DNA from: Actinokineospora pegani
GTDB taxonomy: Bacteria; Actinomycetota; Actinomycetes; Mycobacteriales; Pseudonocardiaceae
Direction of reading: 5' to 3'
Assembly: GCF_009745975.1 (NCBI RefSeq)
Contig: NZ_WHOL01000039.1
Coordinates: forward strand, 1 to 64,000
Length of the DNA stretch: 64,000 nucleotides
Shown here piece by piece: positions 33,899 to 42,553 of this stretch. Each line of letters starts with the position of its first letter. The stretch's first letter is position 1. The translations under genes and the position numbers were made by a program. The notes under the pieces are model-generated. The model was given only the letters and a program-made list of their open reading frames with translations, had not been told where the DNA came from and ran no database searches.

Positions 33899-34384
33899 AT
33901 GCGGGCGGAAGCGGTCGAGGCAGACCTGGGCTGGGCCCTGGGCACTGTCTTCCGCGGCTACCTGCGTGCCACCGAGGAGGCGCTCGCGGGGCTGCCCGGC
34001 GGCCCGCGCGGCTACCAGGTGCTCACCTCCGCCGCCCGGTGCGAGCCCACCCGCCAGTTGGTCATGGCCCAGCACCTCGGTGTCGACCGCACGGTCATGA
34101 CCTACCTGATCGACGACTTGGAGAACGCGGGCCTGGTCGAGCGGCGCCCCGACCCGGCCGACCGCCGCGCCCGGCTGCTCTCGGCCACCGAGCGGGGCCT
34201 CGCCCGCCTCGTCGAGGCCAATCGCGCGATGCGCGCCGCGGAGGACCGCGTCCTCGGCGCCCTCGACCCCCGCGAGCGCGACCGCCTGCGCGAGCTGCTG
34301 CGCAAGGTAGCCATGGCCGACGCCGCCCCGGACAACCCGTGCGCGGTGGTCCAGGAGGCCGCCGCGCTCGACGGCACTTGCTGA
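33899..34384 (+). CDS. MarR-family transcriptional regulator
   Basis: 161 aa. Winged helix with TRQLVMAQHLGVDRTVMTYLIDDLENAGLVERRPDPADRRARLL, the standard MarR recognition helix and wing (DxRAR). ATG 33899 is supported by -10 TATATT 7 nt upstream. Probably represses the divergent azoreductase and is released by an electrophile, quinone or aromatic ligand. Only two Cys are near functional positions, so redox sensing is uncertain. Confidence 0.9.
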   Translation: MRAEAVEADLGWALGTVFRGYLRATEEALAGLPGGPRGYQVLTSAARCEPTRQLVMAQHLGVDRTVMTYLIDDLENAGLVERRPDPADRRARLLSATERGLARLVEANRAMRAAEDRVLGALDPRERDRLRELLRKVAMADAAPDNPCAVVQEAAALDGTC

Positions 34385-34495
34385 TCAAGGTCACGATCCA
34401 CTCCCGACCGCGGACTCCGCTCGTCCCGCGGTAACGCCTTCCCATCGACGCCGATGTAGTGGCGACAATCGCGTATTCCTGGGGAGTGGTTATCA

Positions 34496-35482
34496 ATGTG
34501 GAACTCATCGTCCGGTTTGGCCATGACGGCGGCCGAGGTGGCCGTGACCGTGACGCGGGAGGAGCACCACCAGGACGTGCTGTCCCGGTGGGCGCACCTG
34601 GCGGGCTCGCCCGAGGTCGTCGCCGCCGAGCTGGGCTGGTGCACCATCGCCGCGGGCAAGTACCGCGGCGAGAAGGGTGTCGAGGTGCTTGTGGACGGTC
34701 GGCGGGTGGGGGAGCTGACCTACCTGATGTCGCGGCGGTACGCGCCGCTGGTGTCCAAGGTGCTGGTCGCGGGCGCGCGCCCGGGGTGCGAGGCGTTCGT
34801 CCACCACGGCAGCCGCGGCCTCGAGATCACCTTGCGCCTGCCGAAGGACCCGGACACCGTGGCCGCGCTCCCGATGCTGCCCGCCCCCTCGCCCACCCCG
34901 CGCCGCGCCGCGATCCCGCCCCAGCCGACGTCCCGCCCCACCCCCCAGCGGGTTGCCGCGGTCGACGCCACCCCGCGGCCCGTGGCCCCCGCCGCGAACT
35001 CGACCAGGAAGCCCCTCCTGGTCGGCGGCGGCATCTTCGCGGGCCTCGCCCTGCTCATCACCATGGTCAGCTGCGGCAGCACCCCCGACACCCCCGTCGG
35101 CGCCTCCTCCGCTTCGGCCACCAGCACGGCCATCACCACCACGGCCCCCACGACCTCAACCACCACCGAGCCCCCGGCCGGCACCACGACCACCGAGGCC
35201 CCGGTCGTCGCCGCGCCCCCCGCCACCCCCACGACGACGACCACCAAGAAGGTCACCCGCACCACCGAGGCGCTCCCGCCCAAGCTGACGCGGACCACCG
35301 CCGACAAGCCTGCCGCGGCGGGCTGCAACGCCAACTACAGCCCCTGCGTCCCCACCGCCAGCGACGTCGACTGCGAGGGCGGCAGCGGCAACGGCCCCGC
35401 CTACGTCAAGGGCCCGGTCACCGTGACCGGCAAGGACGTCTACGGCCTCGACCACGACAAGGACGGCGTCGGCTGCGAGTGA
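34496..35482 (+). CDS. Membrane-anchored protein with HIRAN-like N-terminus and C-terminal Excalibur domain
   Basis: 328 aa; ATG 34496 has GGGGAG about 10 nt upstream. Residues 15-120 resemble a HIRAN-type beta domain (KGVEVLVDGRRVGELTYLMSRRYAPLV). A Pro-rich stretch follows, then one hydrophobic helix (about 170-192, ending ITMVSCG), a Thr/Pro-rich spacer of about 90 residues, and an Excalibur calcium-binding domain (about 285-328) with the signature DHDKDGVGCE and paired Cys. Predicted topology: HIRAN-like part inside, Excalibur part outside. HIRAN domains usually bind DNA ends, so the combination is unusual; the HIRAN call is tentative. Confidence 0.7.
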   Translation: MWNSSSGLAMTAAEVAVTVTREEHHQDVLSRWAHLAGSPEVVAAELGWCTIAAGKYRGEKGVEVLVDGRRVGELTYLMSRRYAPLVSKVLVAGARPGCEAFVHHGSRGLEITLRLPKDPDTVAALPMLPAPSPTPRRAAIPPQPTSRPTPQRVAAVDATPRPVAPAANSTRKPLLVGGGIFAGLALLITMVSCGSTPDTPVGASSASATSTAITTTAPTTSTTTEPPAGTTTTEAPVVAAPPATPTTTTTKKVTRTTEALPPKLTRTTADKPAAAGCNANYSPCVPTASDVDCEGGSGNGPAYVKGPVTVTGKDVYGLDHDKDGVGCE

Positions 35483-35498
35483 CTTCACCCGGGTCGCC

Positions 35499-36350
35499 TC
35501 AGTCGGAGACGGCCTGCGGCACCGGGGCTTGCACGTCGCGGGCGCGGGCGAGCTGCGTGACGCCGTAGGCGGCGATGGTGGCGCAGGCCAGGGCGATGAC
35601 CACCTCCACGTGCGAGGTGGCCAGCTCCTCGCCGAGGAACACGACGCCGATGGCGGTCGCGCTGGCGGGGTTGACCAGGTTGGTCACGGCCAGCGGGGCG
35701 CCGAGGCCCTGGCGGTAGGAGCGCTGGGTCAGCACGGTGGCGGCCATGGCGAAGGCGACGATCGCCAGCACGGTGAGCAGCGACGGCACTTCGATGAGGA
35801 CGTCGGCGCCCTGGGTGTCGATGTTGCGCACCACGGTCTGGCACAGCGCCGAGCACACCGCGAACGCCAGCCCGCCGCCGACGGCCTCCCACAGCGGGGA
35901 CGCGCCGCGGCTGAGGCCCTTGAGCGAGAGCAGGCCCACCAGGACGGTCGTGGCGATGAGCAGGCCGGTCAGCTCCGGGCCGGTCAGGGTGTCCGAGCGG
36001 CCGCCGGTGGTGATGAGCATGGTGAGCCCGGCCAGGCCGACGACGGTGCAGGCCATGCCGGTGGCCTCGAGCCGGGTGACCCGGCGGTGGGCGGCGACGG
36101 CGGTCAGCGGGACGGCGATGACCAGGGTCAGCACGCCCAGCGGCTGGATGAGCGACAGCGGCCCGAAGTTGAGCGAGAGCACGTGCAGACCCGCGCCGAC
36201 GACGTTGAGCAGTTGCGCGAGCCACCACACCGGCACCGACAGCAGTGAGCGGACGGTCATGTGCCCGTGCCTGGCCTGGATCAGCGCGGCGATGGCGTAG
36301 ACAATGGCCACGAGCACGCACAGCGCGATGGTGATGATCAGGTCTGTCAC
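35499..36350 (-). CDS. DMT-superfamily (EamA-like) transporter
   Basis: 283 aa with about nine or ten predicted helices in two repeated halves; the segment LNFGPLSLIQPLGVLTLVIAVPL and the C-terminal NPASATAIGVVFLGEEL are characteristic of DMT/EamA transporters. GTG 36350 is chosen because it opens directly into helix 1 (TDLIITIALCVLVAIVYAI). Substrate unknown. Convergent with the Excalibur gene, 16 bp apart. Confidence 0.82.
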   Translation of the reverse strand: MTDLIITIALCVLVAIVYAIAALIQARHGHMTVRSLLSVPVWWLAQLLNVVGAGLHVLSLNFGPLSLIQPLGVLTLVIAVPLTAVAAHRRVTRLEATGMACTVVGLAGLTMLITTGGRSDTLTGPELTGLLIATTVLVGLLSLKGLSRGASPLWEAVGGGLAFAVCSALCQTVVRNIDTQGADVLIEVPSLLTVLAIVAFAMAATVLTQRSYRQGLGAPLAVTNLVNPASATAIGVVFLGEELATSHVEVVIALACATIAAYGVTQLARARDVQAPVPQAVSD

Positions 36351-36473
36351 AGGCGCCGCCCCAGTTCCCCTCGCCCGGCTTTGCGCCGAACGATAGCGGT
36401 TCACCCACTGTGACCGGGCGGTTCCAGCGAAACCGCCGAGCCGCCCGTCCCCGGCGGCTCGGCGGGAGTGCGC

Positions 36474-36570
36474 CTAGGCCGTGTTTCGGAAGCCGCTGTT
36501 CGCGATAGCCGCGCCGGATGCCACCCCGATCACGACTCTCAACGAACGAGACTCCCGAAACACGGCCTAG
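36474..36570. repeat. 97-bp element with perfect 16-bp terminal inverted repeats
   Basis: Left arm CTAGGCCGTGTTTCGG (36474-36489) and right arm CCGAAACACGGCCTAG (36555-36570) are perfectly complementary and surround 65 bp of unique sequence. The outer TAG of the right arm supplies the stop codon of the minus-strand DUF1540 gene. There is no coding capacity. A related copy lies in pabAB (29558-29639). The features fit a small MITE or REP-like element; it may also act as a terminator. Confidence 0.75.
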
Positions 36571-36869
36571 CCCGCCTGGTAGGTCAGGCAGTTCGCCGCG
36601 TGGTCGTCCTGGCCCGCGCCGATGCGCACGCCGCCGGATGCGGTGCACTCGAGGTTGGCGTTGAACGTGCAGTCGGCCCGGGAGCAGGCGCCGACCTGGG
36701 CGACGACCTTGGGCAGGCCGCCCTTGGTCGACAGCGGGACGAACGTGCCGCAGTCGGCGGAGCCGTTGGACCCGCCGACGGTGATCGCGAAGGCGTGGCA
36801 GCCGTCGTGGTTGTACGAACAGCCCGTGACGGTGCAGGAGTGCACCGCGGGCATCTCCATCGTGGTCAT
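36567..36869 (-). CDS. Small cysteine-rich protein with two DUF1540 domains
   Basis: 100 aa; ATG 36869 has GAGGAGAA 5 nt upstream. Two DUF1540 units: residues 8-42 (HSCTVTGCSYNHDGCHAF ... CGTF) and 58-96 (GACSRADCTFNANLECTA ... NCLTY). Each has four spaced Cys, likely a metal or disulfide knot. Function is unknown for the family, although metal binding is widely assumed. An iron-box-like site lies about 80 bp upstream. The stop codon belongs to the inverted-repeat element at 36474-36570, so the original C-terminus may have been altered. Confidence 0.88.
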   Translation of the reverse strand: MTTMEMPAVHSCTVTGCSYNHDGCHAFAITVGGSNGSADCGTFVPLSTKGGLPKVVAQVGACSRADCTFNANLECTASGGVRIGAGQDDHAANCLTYQAG

Positions 36870-36947
36870 GTCGTTCTCCTCGTGGTGGGAGGGCTTCGGT
36901 GGGTCGACGCTCTCACCGGCCCACGGGGGGCCGCAACCGGATGGCGA

Positions 36948-36966
36948 TAAGGGCAGGCTAACCTCT
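36948..36966 (-). promoter_or_regulatory. DtxR/IdeR-type iron box upstream of the DUF1540 gene
   Basis: Read on the minus strand, AGAGGTTAGCCTGCCCTTA matches the 19-bp IdeR/DtxR consensus TTAGGTTAGGCTAACCTAA at 13 positions, including the full AGGTTAG left half. It is 79 bp before the DUF1540 start. This suggests iron-dependent repression by a DtxR-family protein. Confidence 0.5.
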
Positions 36967-37022
36967 AAACCGTTGTGGCAGAAGGAAAGCCCTGTGTCGC
37001 AAGGGGATCGTCCGGGGCGGGC

Positions 37023-38243
37023 TCAGGCGGCCGGAACCGGAGTTGACCCGTTCGGGGAACGCGCCAGCAGCGACACCCCGGCCACCGCGAGCCCGGCGAC
37101 GCTGAGCGCCACCCCGACCCACGCCGTGGCGGTGTAGCCCCAGCCCGCCGCGATCGCCAGCCCGCCCAGCCAGGCGCCCGCGCCGTTGGCGACGTTGAGC
37201 GCCGAGTGGTTCGACGACGAGGCCAGCGACGGCGCGTCCGGGGAGGCGTCCATCAACCGCACCTGCAGCGCCGAGGCGAGCAACTGCGAGACGAACCCGA
37301 TCAGGAGGACGAAGGCGAACAGCGCCACCGGGTTCGACGACGTCAGCCCCAGCAGCGCCAGCACCACCGCCATCGCGCCCAGCGAGCCGAACACCGAGCC
37401 CATCACCGACCGGTCGACCAACCGCCCGCCCAGACCCGCGCCGACGGTCATGCCCAGGCCGAAGGTGGCCAGCACCCACGGCACCACCCCGCCGGGCAGC
37501 CCGGCGACCTCGGTCGTCAGCGGGGAGACGTAGGAGTACACGGCGAACATGCCGCCGAAGCCGACCATGCCGACCAACAGCGCGAACCACACCTGCGGGC
37601 GGCGGAACGCGCGCAGCTCCGCGACCATGCTCGCGCCCTCGGCCGCGGGGATGCGCGGCAGCCTGCCCGCCAGCGCCACGGCGGTGACACCCGCGATGAC
37701 GGCCACCGCCAGGTACGCCGCGCGCCAGCCGATCTGCTGCCCGGCCGCGGTCGCCACCGGCACCCCGACCAGGTTGGCCACCGTCAGCCCGATCATCACC
37801 CTGGCCACGGCGGTGCCCCGCCGGTGCGGCGGAACCAGCGACTGCGCCACCACCGCGGCGATGCCGAAGTAGGCGCCGTGCGGCAGCCCGGCCAGGAAGC
37901 GCGCGGCCAGCAGCGAGGTGGTGTCCCAGGCCAGCGCCGAGAGCCCGTTGCCCAGCGCCAGCGCGATCACCAGCGAGATCAGCAGGCCCTTGCGCGCGAC
38001 CCTGGCGGCCAGCCCGGCGATCAGCGGCGCGCCCACGACCACGCCGAGGGCGTAGAGGGTGATCGCGTACCCCGCTGTCGGGATGGAGATGTCGAAGGTC
38101 GCCGCGACCTGGGGCAGCAGGCCCATCGTGGCGAACTCGGTCGTCCCGATCGCGAAGCCGCCGAGGGCGAGGGCGAACATCGCCCCGGCCAACGCCCCCC
38201 TGGACAGGGCGGGCGTGGCGGACTGCTCGGCCACCGCGGTCAT
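37023..38243 (-). CDS. MFS exporter, AraJ/Cmx-like (DHA1)
   Basis: 406 aa, 12 predicted helices. GFAIGTTEFATMGLLPQVA in helix 1 is the signature of the AraJ/PbuE/Cmx branch of DHA1 transporters; motif A appears as GLAARVARKGLL. ATG 38243 has a GGGAG box 8 nt upstream and is preferred over GTG 38249. Members export sugars, purines or chloramphenicol; the substrate here is unknown. The last residues SPNGSTPVPAA are a free tail. Confidence 0.85.
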   Translation of the reverse strand: MTAVAEQSATPALSRGALAGAMFALALGGFAIGTTEFATMGLLPQVAATFDISIPTAGYAITLYALGVVVGAPLIAGLAARVARKGLLISLVIALALGNGLSALAWDTTSLLAARFLAGLPHGAYFGIAAVVAQSLVPPHRRGTAVARVMIGLTVANLVGVPVATAAGQQIGWRAAYLAVAVIAGVTAVALAGRLPRIPAAEGASMVAELRAFRRPQVWFALLVGMVGFGGMFAVYSYVSPLTTEVAGLPGGVVPWVLATFGLGMTVGAGLGGRLVDRSVMGSVFGSLGAMAVVLALLGLTSSNPVALFAFVLLIGFVSQLLASALQVRLMDASPDAPSLASSSNHSALNVANGAGAWLGGLAIAAGWGYTATAWVGVALSVAGLAVAGVSLLARSPNGSTPVPAA

Positions 38244-38343
38244 CGACACGCTCCCTAGATCGATCCAGCAGAGGTCTGCCAGACGACCACAACACCCCGG
38301 GCCATGTCGCGATTCCGCGCGTGGGCGTGCCAGGTGTCACAGC

Positions 38344-38541
38344 TCAGCTGTGGAAGCGGTCCAGCCCCACCAGCACCAACCCGATCACGGCGACCGCCGC
38401 GCTGGTGAAGGTGACCAGCCCGGACTCGGTGGCCGCCCCGCCCCACAGCGCGGGCTGCAGAACCGGCAGGACGGCGGCGGCCAGCGCCACCACCGCCCCG
38501 ACCGCCAGCATGATCACACCGACAACCCCTGTCTTGCCCAT
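38344..38541 (-). CDS. Small two-helix membrane protein
   Basis: 65 aa, ATG 38541. Two hydrophobic helices (GVVGVIMLAVGAVVALAAAV and TFTSAAVAVIGLVLVGL) joined by a Pro/Trp loop, and a short polar tail DRFHS. It lies 10 bp downstream of the acyl-CoA synthetase gene and could be the last cistron of that operon. No family recognised. Confidence 0.6.
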   Translation of the reverse strand: MGKTGVVGVIMLAVGAVVALAAAVLPVLQPALWGGAATESGLVTFTSAAVAVIGLVLVGLDRFHS

Positions 38542-38551
38542 GGACCCGAGG

Positions 38552-40597
38552 CTAGAGCACGGTGATCATCACAGCGTCGACGATCACCGCCCCCGCCGCC
38601 GGGGTGACGATCACCGGGTTGAGGTCCACCTCGGCGACCCGGTCGTCCGCGGCGAACCACGCGGCGAACGCCACCGCCAGCCTGACCAGCGACTCGGTGT
38701 CGTGGACGCGGCCGCGGGCCCCGTCGAGGACCCGGCCGACGCGCAGCCCGCCGAGGGCGGCGCGGACCGCGTCCGGGGTGGTCGGGCACGGCAGGAAGAC
38801 GACATCGTCGAGCAGGTCGGTGAGCACGCCGCCCGCGCCGAGCATGACCAGCGGCCCGAACGCCGGGTCGCGCAGCGCGCCCAGGATGACCTCCGCGCCG
38901 GACACCTGTTCGGCCACCAGCACCCGCGACACGTCCGGCTCGGCCAGCAGTTCGACCGCCGCCGCGGCCACCTCGGCGGGCCCGGCCGTCCCGAGCCGGA
39001 CCAGCCCCCGGTCCGACTTGTGCACGACCCCCTCGGCCAGTCCCTTGAGCACCACCGGCCACCCCAGCGCCCCCGCCGCGGCGACCGCCTCGTCCGGCGA
39101 CGCGACCACGGCCTCCCGCGTCACCGGCAGCCCGGCCGCGGCCAGCACGCGCTTGGCCTCCGCCTCGTCCAGCACCCTGGTCGGCCCCGCCGCGACCGGC
39201 CCACCCAGCTCGACCGGACCAGGCGGGAGCTCGTTCCAGTACCGGTGCGCCCCGGCCAGGGCGGCCACCGCCGCGTCCACGCTCTCGAACGACGGCACCG
39301 ACGACCCGCGCAGGATGCGGCGCACCGGCTCGGTCAGGTCGTCGGCCCGCCACGCCGAGACCACGGCGGGCTTGCCCACCCGCGCGGCCGCGGCCAGCAT
39401 CCCCGGCAGCAGGTGCTCGGCGTCGCGCCCGCCCCAGGTCGGGATGGACAGCAGCACCTGGTCGAAGACCTCCTGCCCGGCGAACACGCCGAGCACGTCG
39501 TCGAGCAGCGCCGCGTCGCCGATGACCTTGCCGGTGGCGTCGAGCGGGTTGCCCGGCACGCCCAGCGCCAACATCGCGGCCAGCTCGGCGCGGGCGGGCT
39601 CGGGCAGCTCCGGCAGCTCCAGGCCGACCGCCCCCGCCCGGTCGGCGGCGTAGCTGTTGTCGCCGCCGGACGGGGAGAACACCCCGAGCCGGTTGCCCGC
39701 CGGGCGCACCCCCGAGGCCAGCAGCCCGGCGGTGTCGACCAGCTCGTCGACCGTGTCCACCAGCAGCACGCCCAGGTGGCGCATCAGGTCGGCGAAGACC
39801 CGGTGCTCGCCCGCCAGCGCCCCGGTGTGCCCGGCGATGCTGCGCCGCGCCGCCGCCGACCGCCCGACCTTGAGCGCCAGCACCGGCTTGCCCGCCGCCC
39901 GCGCCCGGCCCGCCGCGCGGGCGAACCCGGGGCCGTCGCGGAGCTGCTCGACGAACAGCGCGACGACCGAGGTGCGCGGGTCGTCGACCAGGGCGTCGAC
40001 CAGCTCCCCGACCTCCACATCGGCCTCGTTGCCGGTGCTGACCATGGCCCGCACGCCGATCCCGCGCCCCTGGGCCCGGTTCAGGATGGTGACGCCCATG
40101 CCGCCGCTCTGGCTCAGGATCGTCACCCCGCCCGGGGTGAACGCCGTGGTCACGTTGAACGTCGGCACCGCGACCACGTTGTCGACGACGTTGAGCACGC
40201 CGATGCAGTTGGGCCCGACCATCCGCGCCCCGGCCGCCCGCACCCGCGCGCGCAGCGCCGCCTGCTCGTCGGCGCGGCCCAGCTCGGCGAACCCGGAGGT
40301 GCACACGGTGATGACCTTGACCCCGGCGTCGAGGCACTCGTCCACCGCGGCGGCGACCTTCGCCGCGGGCAGCAGCACGTACGCCGCGTCGACCGGCCCG
40401 GGCACCGCCCCGATCGACGGGTGGCAGACCAGGCCGTCCAGCGAGGTGTGCCGGGGGTTGACCGGGTGCAGCTCCCCGGCGTACCCGGTGCGGCGCAGGT
40501 TGGCCAGGCAGCGGCCCGCGTGCCCGGCGTCGCTGGCCGAGGCGCCGATGACCGCCAGGGACTTCGGGGCGAGCAGCGCGCCCAGGTCGACGGTCAC
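38552..40597 (-). CDS. ADP-forming acyl-CoA synthetase (acetate-CoA ligase-like), fused alpha/beta
   Basis: 681 aa; GTG 40597 overlaps the upstream stop (GTGA). Domains: CoA-binding Rossmann (about 5-130, SLAVIGASASDAGHAG), succinyl-CoA-ligase-like domain with the phosphorylated His257 in AGHTGAL, a ligase-CoA domain, and a C-terminal ATP-grasp subdomain (about 455-680, VLDEAEAKRVLAAAGLPVT, VVLKGLAEGVVHKSD). Interconverts acyl-CoA + ADP + Pi with acid + CoA + ATP. In this operon (SDR, LLM oxidoreductase, this enzyme) it probably activates or releases an organic acid made by degradation of an imported compound. Confidence 0.9.
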   Translation of the reverse strand: MTVDLGALLAPKSLAVIGASASDAGHAGRCLANLRRTGYAGELHPVNPRHTSLDGLVCHPSIGAVPGPVDAAYVLLPAAKVAAAVDECLDAGVKVITVCTSGFAELGRADEQAALRARVRAAGARMVGPNCIGVLNVVDNVVAVPTFNVTTAFTPGGVTILSQSGGMGVTILNRAQGRGIGVRAMVSTGNEADVEVGELVDALVDDPRTSVVALFVEQLRDGPGFARAAGRARAAGKPVLALKVGRSAAARRSIAGHTGALAGEHRVFADLMRHLGVLLVDTVDELVDTAGLLASGVRPAGNRLGVFSPSGGDNSYAADRAGAVGLELPELPEPARAELAAMLALGVPGNPLDATGKVIGDAALLDDVLGVFAGQEVFDQVLLSIPTWGGRDAEHLLPGMLAAAARVGKPAVVSAWRADDLTEPVRRILRGSSVPSFESVDAAVAALAGAHRYWNELPPGPVELGGPVAAGPTRVLDEAEAKRVLAAAGLPVTREAVVASPDEAVAAAGALGWPVVLKGLAEGVVHKSDRGLVRLGTAGPAEVAAAAVELLAEPDVSRVLVAEQVSGAEVILGALRDPAFGPLVMLGAGGVLTDLLDDVVFLPCPTTPDAVRAALGGLRVGRVLDGARGRVHDTESLVRLAVAFAAWFAADDRVAEVDLNPVIVTPAAGAVIVDAVMITVL

Positions 40598-41598
40598 GCG
40601 TCCGCCCCGAGGTGGGGCAGGACCTCGGTGCGGAACAGGTCCAGGGTGCGCAGCACCTGCTCCTGGGGCAGGTCGTACCACTGCGCGCGCAGGATGACCC
40701 GGTTGACGCCCAGCCCCGCCAGCGCGTTGAGCTCGGCCACGGCGGTGGCCGGGTCGGTGAACAGGTAGGACTCGTCGGCCACGTCGGTGGCCGCGGCGTC
40801 GCCGCCGAGGTGGCGGTAGGCCTCGGTCTTGTCGGGGGCGTTGTAGGCGCCGTACGCGCGGGTCAGCGCGCCGCGCGCGGTCAGGCCGATGTGCCGGGCG
40901 CGCTCCGGGTCGTGGTCGAGGACCAGCTCCCGGCGCAGCACCACCTCGAACGGCCGGTCGCCGCGCACCTCGCGCACCGTCGCCAGCATCCGCCGCAGCC
41001 GGTCGGGGGCCACGTGCGGCGGCACGATCCAGCCGTCGCCCAGGGTGGCCGCCCGGCGCGCCCCGGTCTTGTGCGCGCCCGCGCCGACCCAGACCCGCGG
41101 GCCGCCGGGGCGCACCGGCGGCAGGCTGATCCGCTCGCCGTCGAGCCGGAAGTGCTTGCCCGCGTGGTGCACCCGCTCCCCGGACCACAGCGCGCGCACC
41201 AGCCCCACCGACTCGGTGAAGCGGTCGACCCGCTCGTCCATCGGCACGCCGAACGCGGCGAACTCGTTCTCCCGGTACCCCATGCCGAACCCGGCCACGG
41301 CGCGCCCGCCGGTGAGGTGGTCGAGGGTGGAGAACGACTCGGCGACCTCCACCGGGTGGCGCAGCGGGAGGATGAACATGTTGGTGCCCACCTCCATCCC
41401 GCCCGCGTCGCCCGACAGCGCCGCCAGCGTGGGCAGCGGTTGCAGCGTCGGCATGTTCCCCAGGTAGTGCTGCAGCATCCACACCGAGGAGAAGCCGCTC
41501 TCGGCGGCGAAGCGCACCTGCTCGCGCAGGGCCGCGACCCGGTCGGCCGCGACGGTCCCGGGCGGGAAGTCGTTCATGATCGCCAGTCCACAGCGCAC
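40594..41598 (-). CDS. LLM-class (F420- or FMN-dependent) oxidoreductase
   Basis: 334 aa luciferase-like TIM-barrel enzyme: FAAESGFSSVWMLQHY, LSTLDHLTGGRAVAGFGMGYRENEF (typed here as the family's d.ls.GR...G.G.G motif) and VWVGAGAHKTGARRAATLGDGW. GTG 41598 has GGAGCG upstream. Actinobacterial members with this N-terminal motif commonly use coenzyme F420, but FMN cannot be excluded. Sits between the SDR and the acyl-CoA synthetase, so it likely oxidises a pathway intermediate. Confidence 0.87.
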   Translation of the reverse strand: MRCGLAIMNDFPPGTVAADRVAALREQVRFAAESGFSSVWMLQHYLGNMPTLQPLPTLAALSGDAGGMEVGTNMFILPLRHPVEVAESFSTLDHLTGGRAVAGFGMGYRENEFAAFGVPMDERVDRFTESVGLVRALWSGERVHHAGKHFRLDGERISLPPVRPGGPRVWVGAGAHKTGARRAATLGDGWIVPPHVAPDRLRRMLATVREVRGDRPFEVVLRRELVLDHDPERARHIGLTARGALTRAYGAYNAPDKTEAYRHLGGDAAATDVADESYLFTDPATAVAELNALAGLGVNRVILRAQWYDLPQEQVLRTLDLFRTEVLPHLGADA

Positions 41599-41606
41599 TG
41601 TCGCTC

Positions 41607-42386
41607 CTAGTTCTCTAGTGGTGACGGGGAGTCGGCGAAGCGCCCGGCCGCGCGGTGCAGCCACGCCTCGTAGTCGGCGCCGCGCAGCGCGATCTCCTCG
41701 CGCGTGCGGGGTTTGGTGGTGGCCAGGGCGCGATCGGACTCGATACCGTCCAGGAAGGCCGCCGCCGCGACCTCCGGCGGGTCGGCCTCGGCCCGCGCCG
41801 CCCTGGTGTAGGGGTCGTCGGCGGCCATCGCGGCCAGCATGGGGGTGCGGATGCCGCCAGGGCAGAAGCAGGTCACGCTCAGTCCCCGTCCCCGGTACGC
41901 CGCGCCCAGCCACTCGGCGAGGGCGAGCTGGGCGTGCTTGGTCACCGAGTACACCGCCGACTTCGGGTTCGGCGCCACCGCGGCGGTCGAGGCCGTCACC
42001 CCCAGGTGCACAGGACGCCCCGTCCGGGTGAGCTCCTGGGCCGCCCACGCCACGGAGAGCACGTGCACCCGCCACGCCAGGTCCCACTCGGCGTCGGGCG
42101 CGTGCACTGTGGACCGCCGCATGACCCCCGCGTTGGCGATGAACACGTCCACCGGTCCCAGCGCGTCGCCGACCGTGCGCAGCGCGTGCCCGAACGAGTC
42201 CGGGTCGGCGACGTCCGCGGTCACCCCGAGCCCGCCGACGCGCTGCGCGACGGACCGAGCGCCCTCGGTGTCGAGGTCAAGCACGGCCACGGCCGCCGCC
42301 CCCCGATCGTGTGCGCCAACGGCCAGCGCGGCGCCCAAACCGCTTGCGCCACCGGTGATGGCGACGACGCGCCCACGCAGTCGCAT
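41607..42386 (-). CDS. Short-chain dehydrogenase/reductase
   Basis: 259 aa classical SDR: TGGASGLG cofactor loop, VLDLDTEGA (Asp after strand 2, favouring NAD), NAG motif IANAGVM, catalytic Tyr-x3-Lys YSVTK, with the Ser in VTASTAAV. ATG 42386 has AGGAG just upstream. First gene of the minus-strand catabolic operon, 8 nt before the LLM gene. Oxidises or reduces a hydroxyl/keto group of an unknown substrate. Confidence 0.9.
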   Translation of the reverse strand: MRLRGRVVAITGGASGLGAALAVGAHDRGAAAVAVLDLDTEGARSVAQRVGGLGVTADVADPDSFGHALRTVGDALGPVDVFIANAGVMRRSTVHAPDAEWDLAWRVHVLSVAWAAQELTRTGRPVHLGVTASTAAVAPNPKSAVYSVTKHAQLALAEWLGAAYRGRGLSVTCFCPGGIRTPMLAAMAADDPYTRAARAEADPPEVAAAAFLDGIESDRALATTKPRTREEIALRGADYEAWLHRAAGRFADSPSPLEN

Positions 42387-42553
42387 GGCTCCTCCATACC
42401 TCGAATCAGTACGCATGATTCGCTTGATTCAAGCCTGTCCAGCCTTGACAAATCAAGGTTAATGATTAAACCTCTGTGGAGGAGATCACAGTCTTCCCGC
42501 TTTTCCGGCCCGACCGCCGTGCCGCCCCAGGCACCGGAGTCAAGGACGACTCA
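42387..42553. promoter_or_regulatory. Divergent control region with three TTGA/TTAA palindromes
   Basis: 167-bp AT-richer gap between the SDR operon and the ABC importer. Contains CTTGA-T-TCAAG (42423-42433), CCTTGA-CAAA-TCAAGG (42443-42458) and TTAAT-G-ATTAA (42459-42469). The first two share TTGA/TCAA arms. Their location suggests one regulator co-ordinating uptake and catabolism; no regulator gene lies next to them. Confidence 0.6.

Noticed and set aside
38243-38340. Extension of the 37023 MFS gene to an upstream start
   Set aside because: The GGGAG box and the start of helix 1 place the start at 38243; upstream sequence in the frame has no support.
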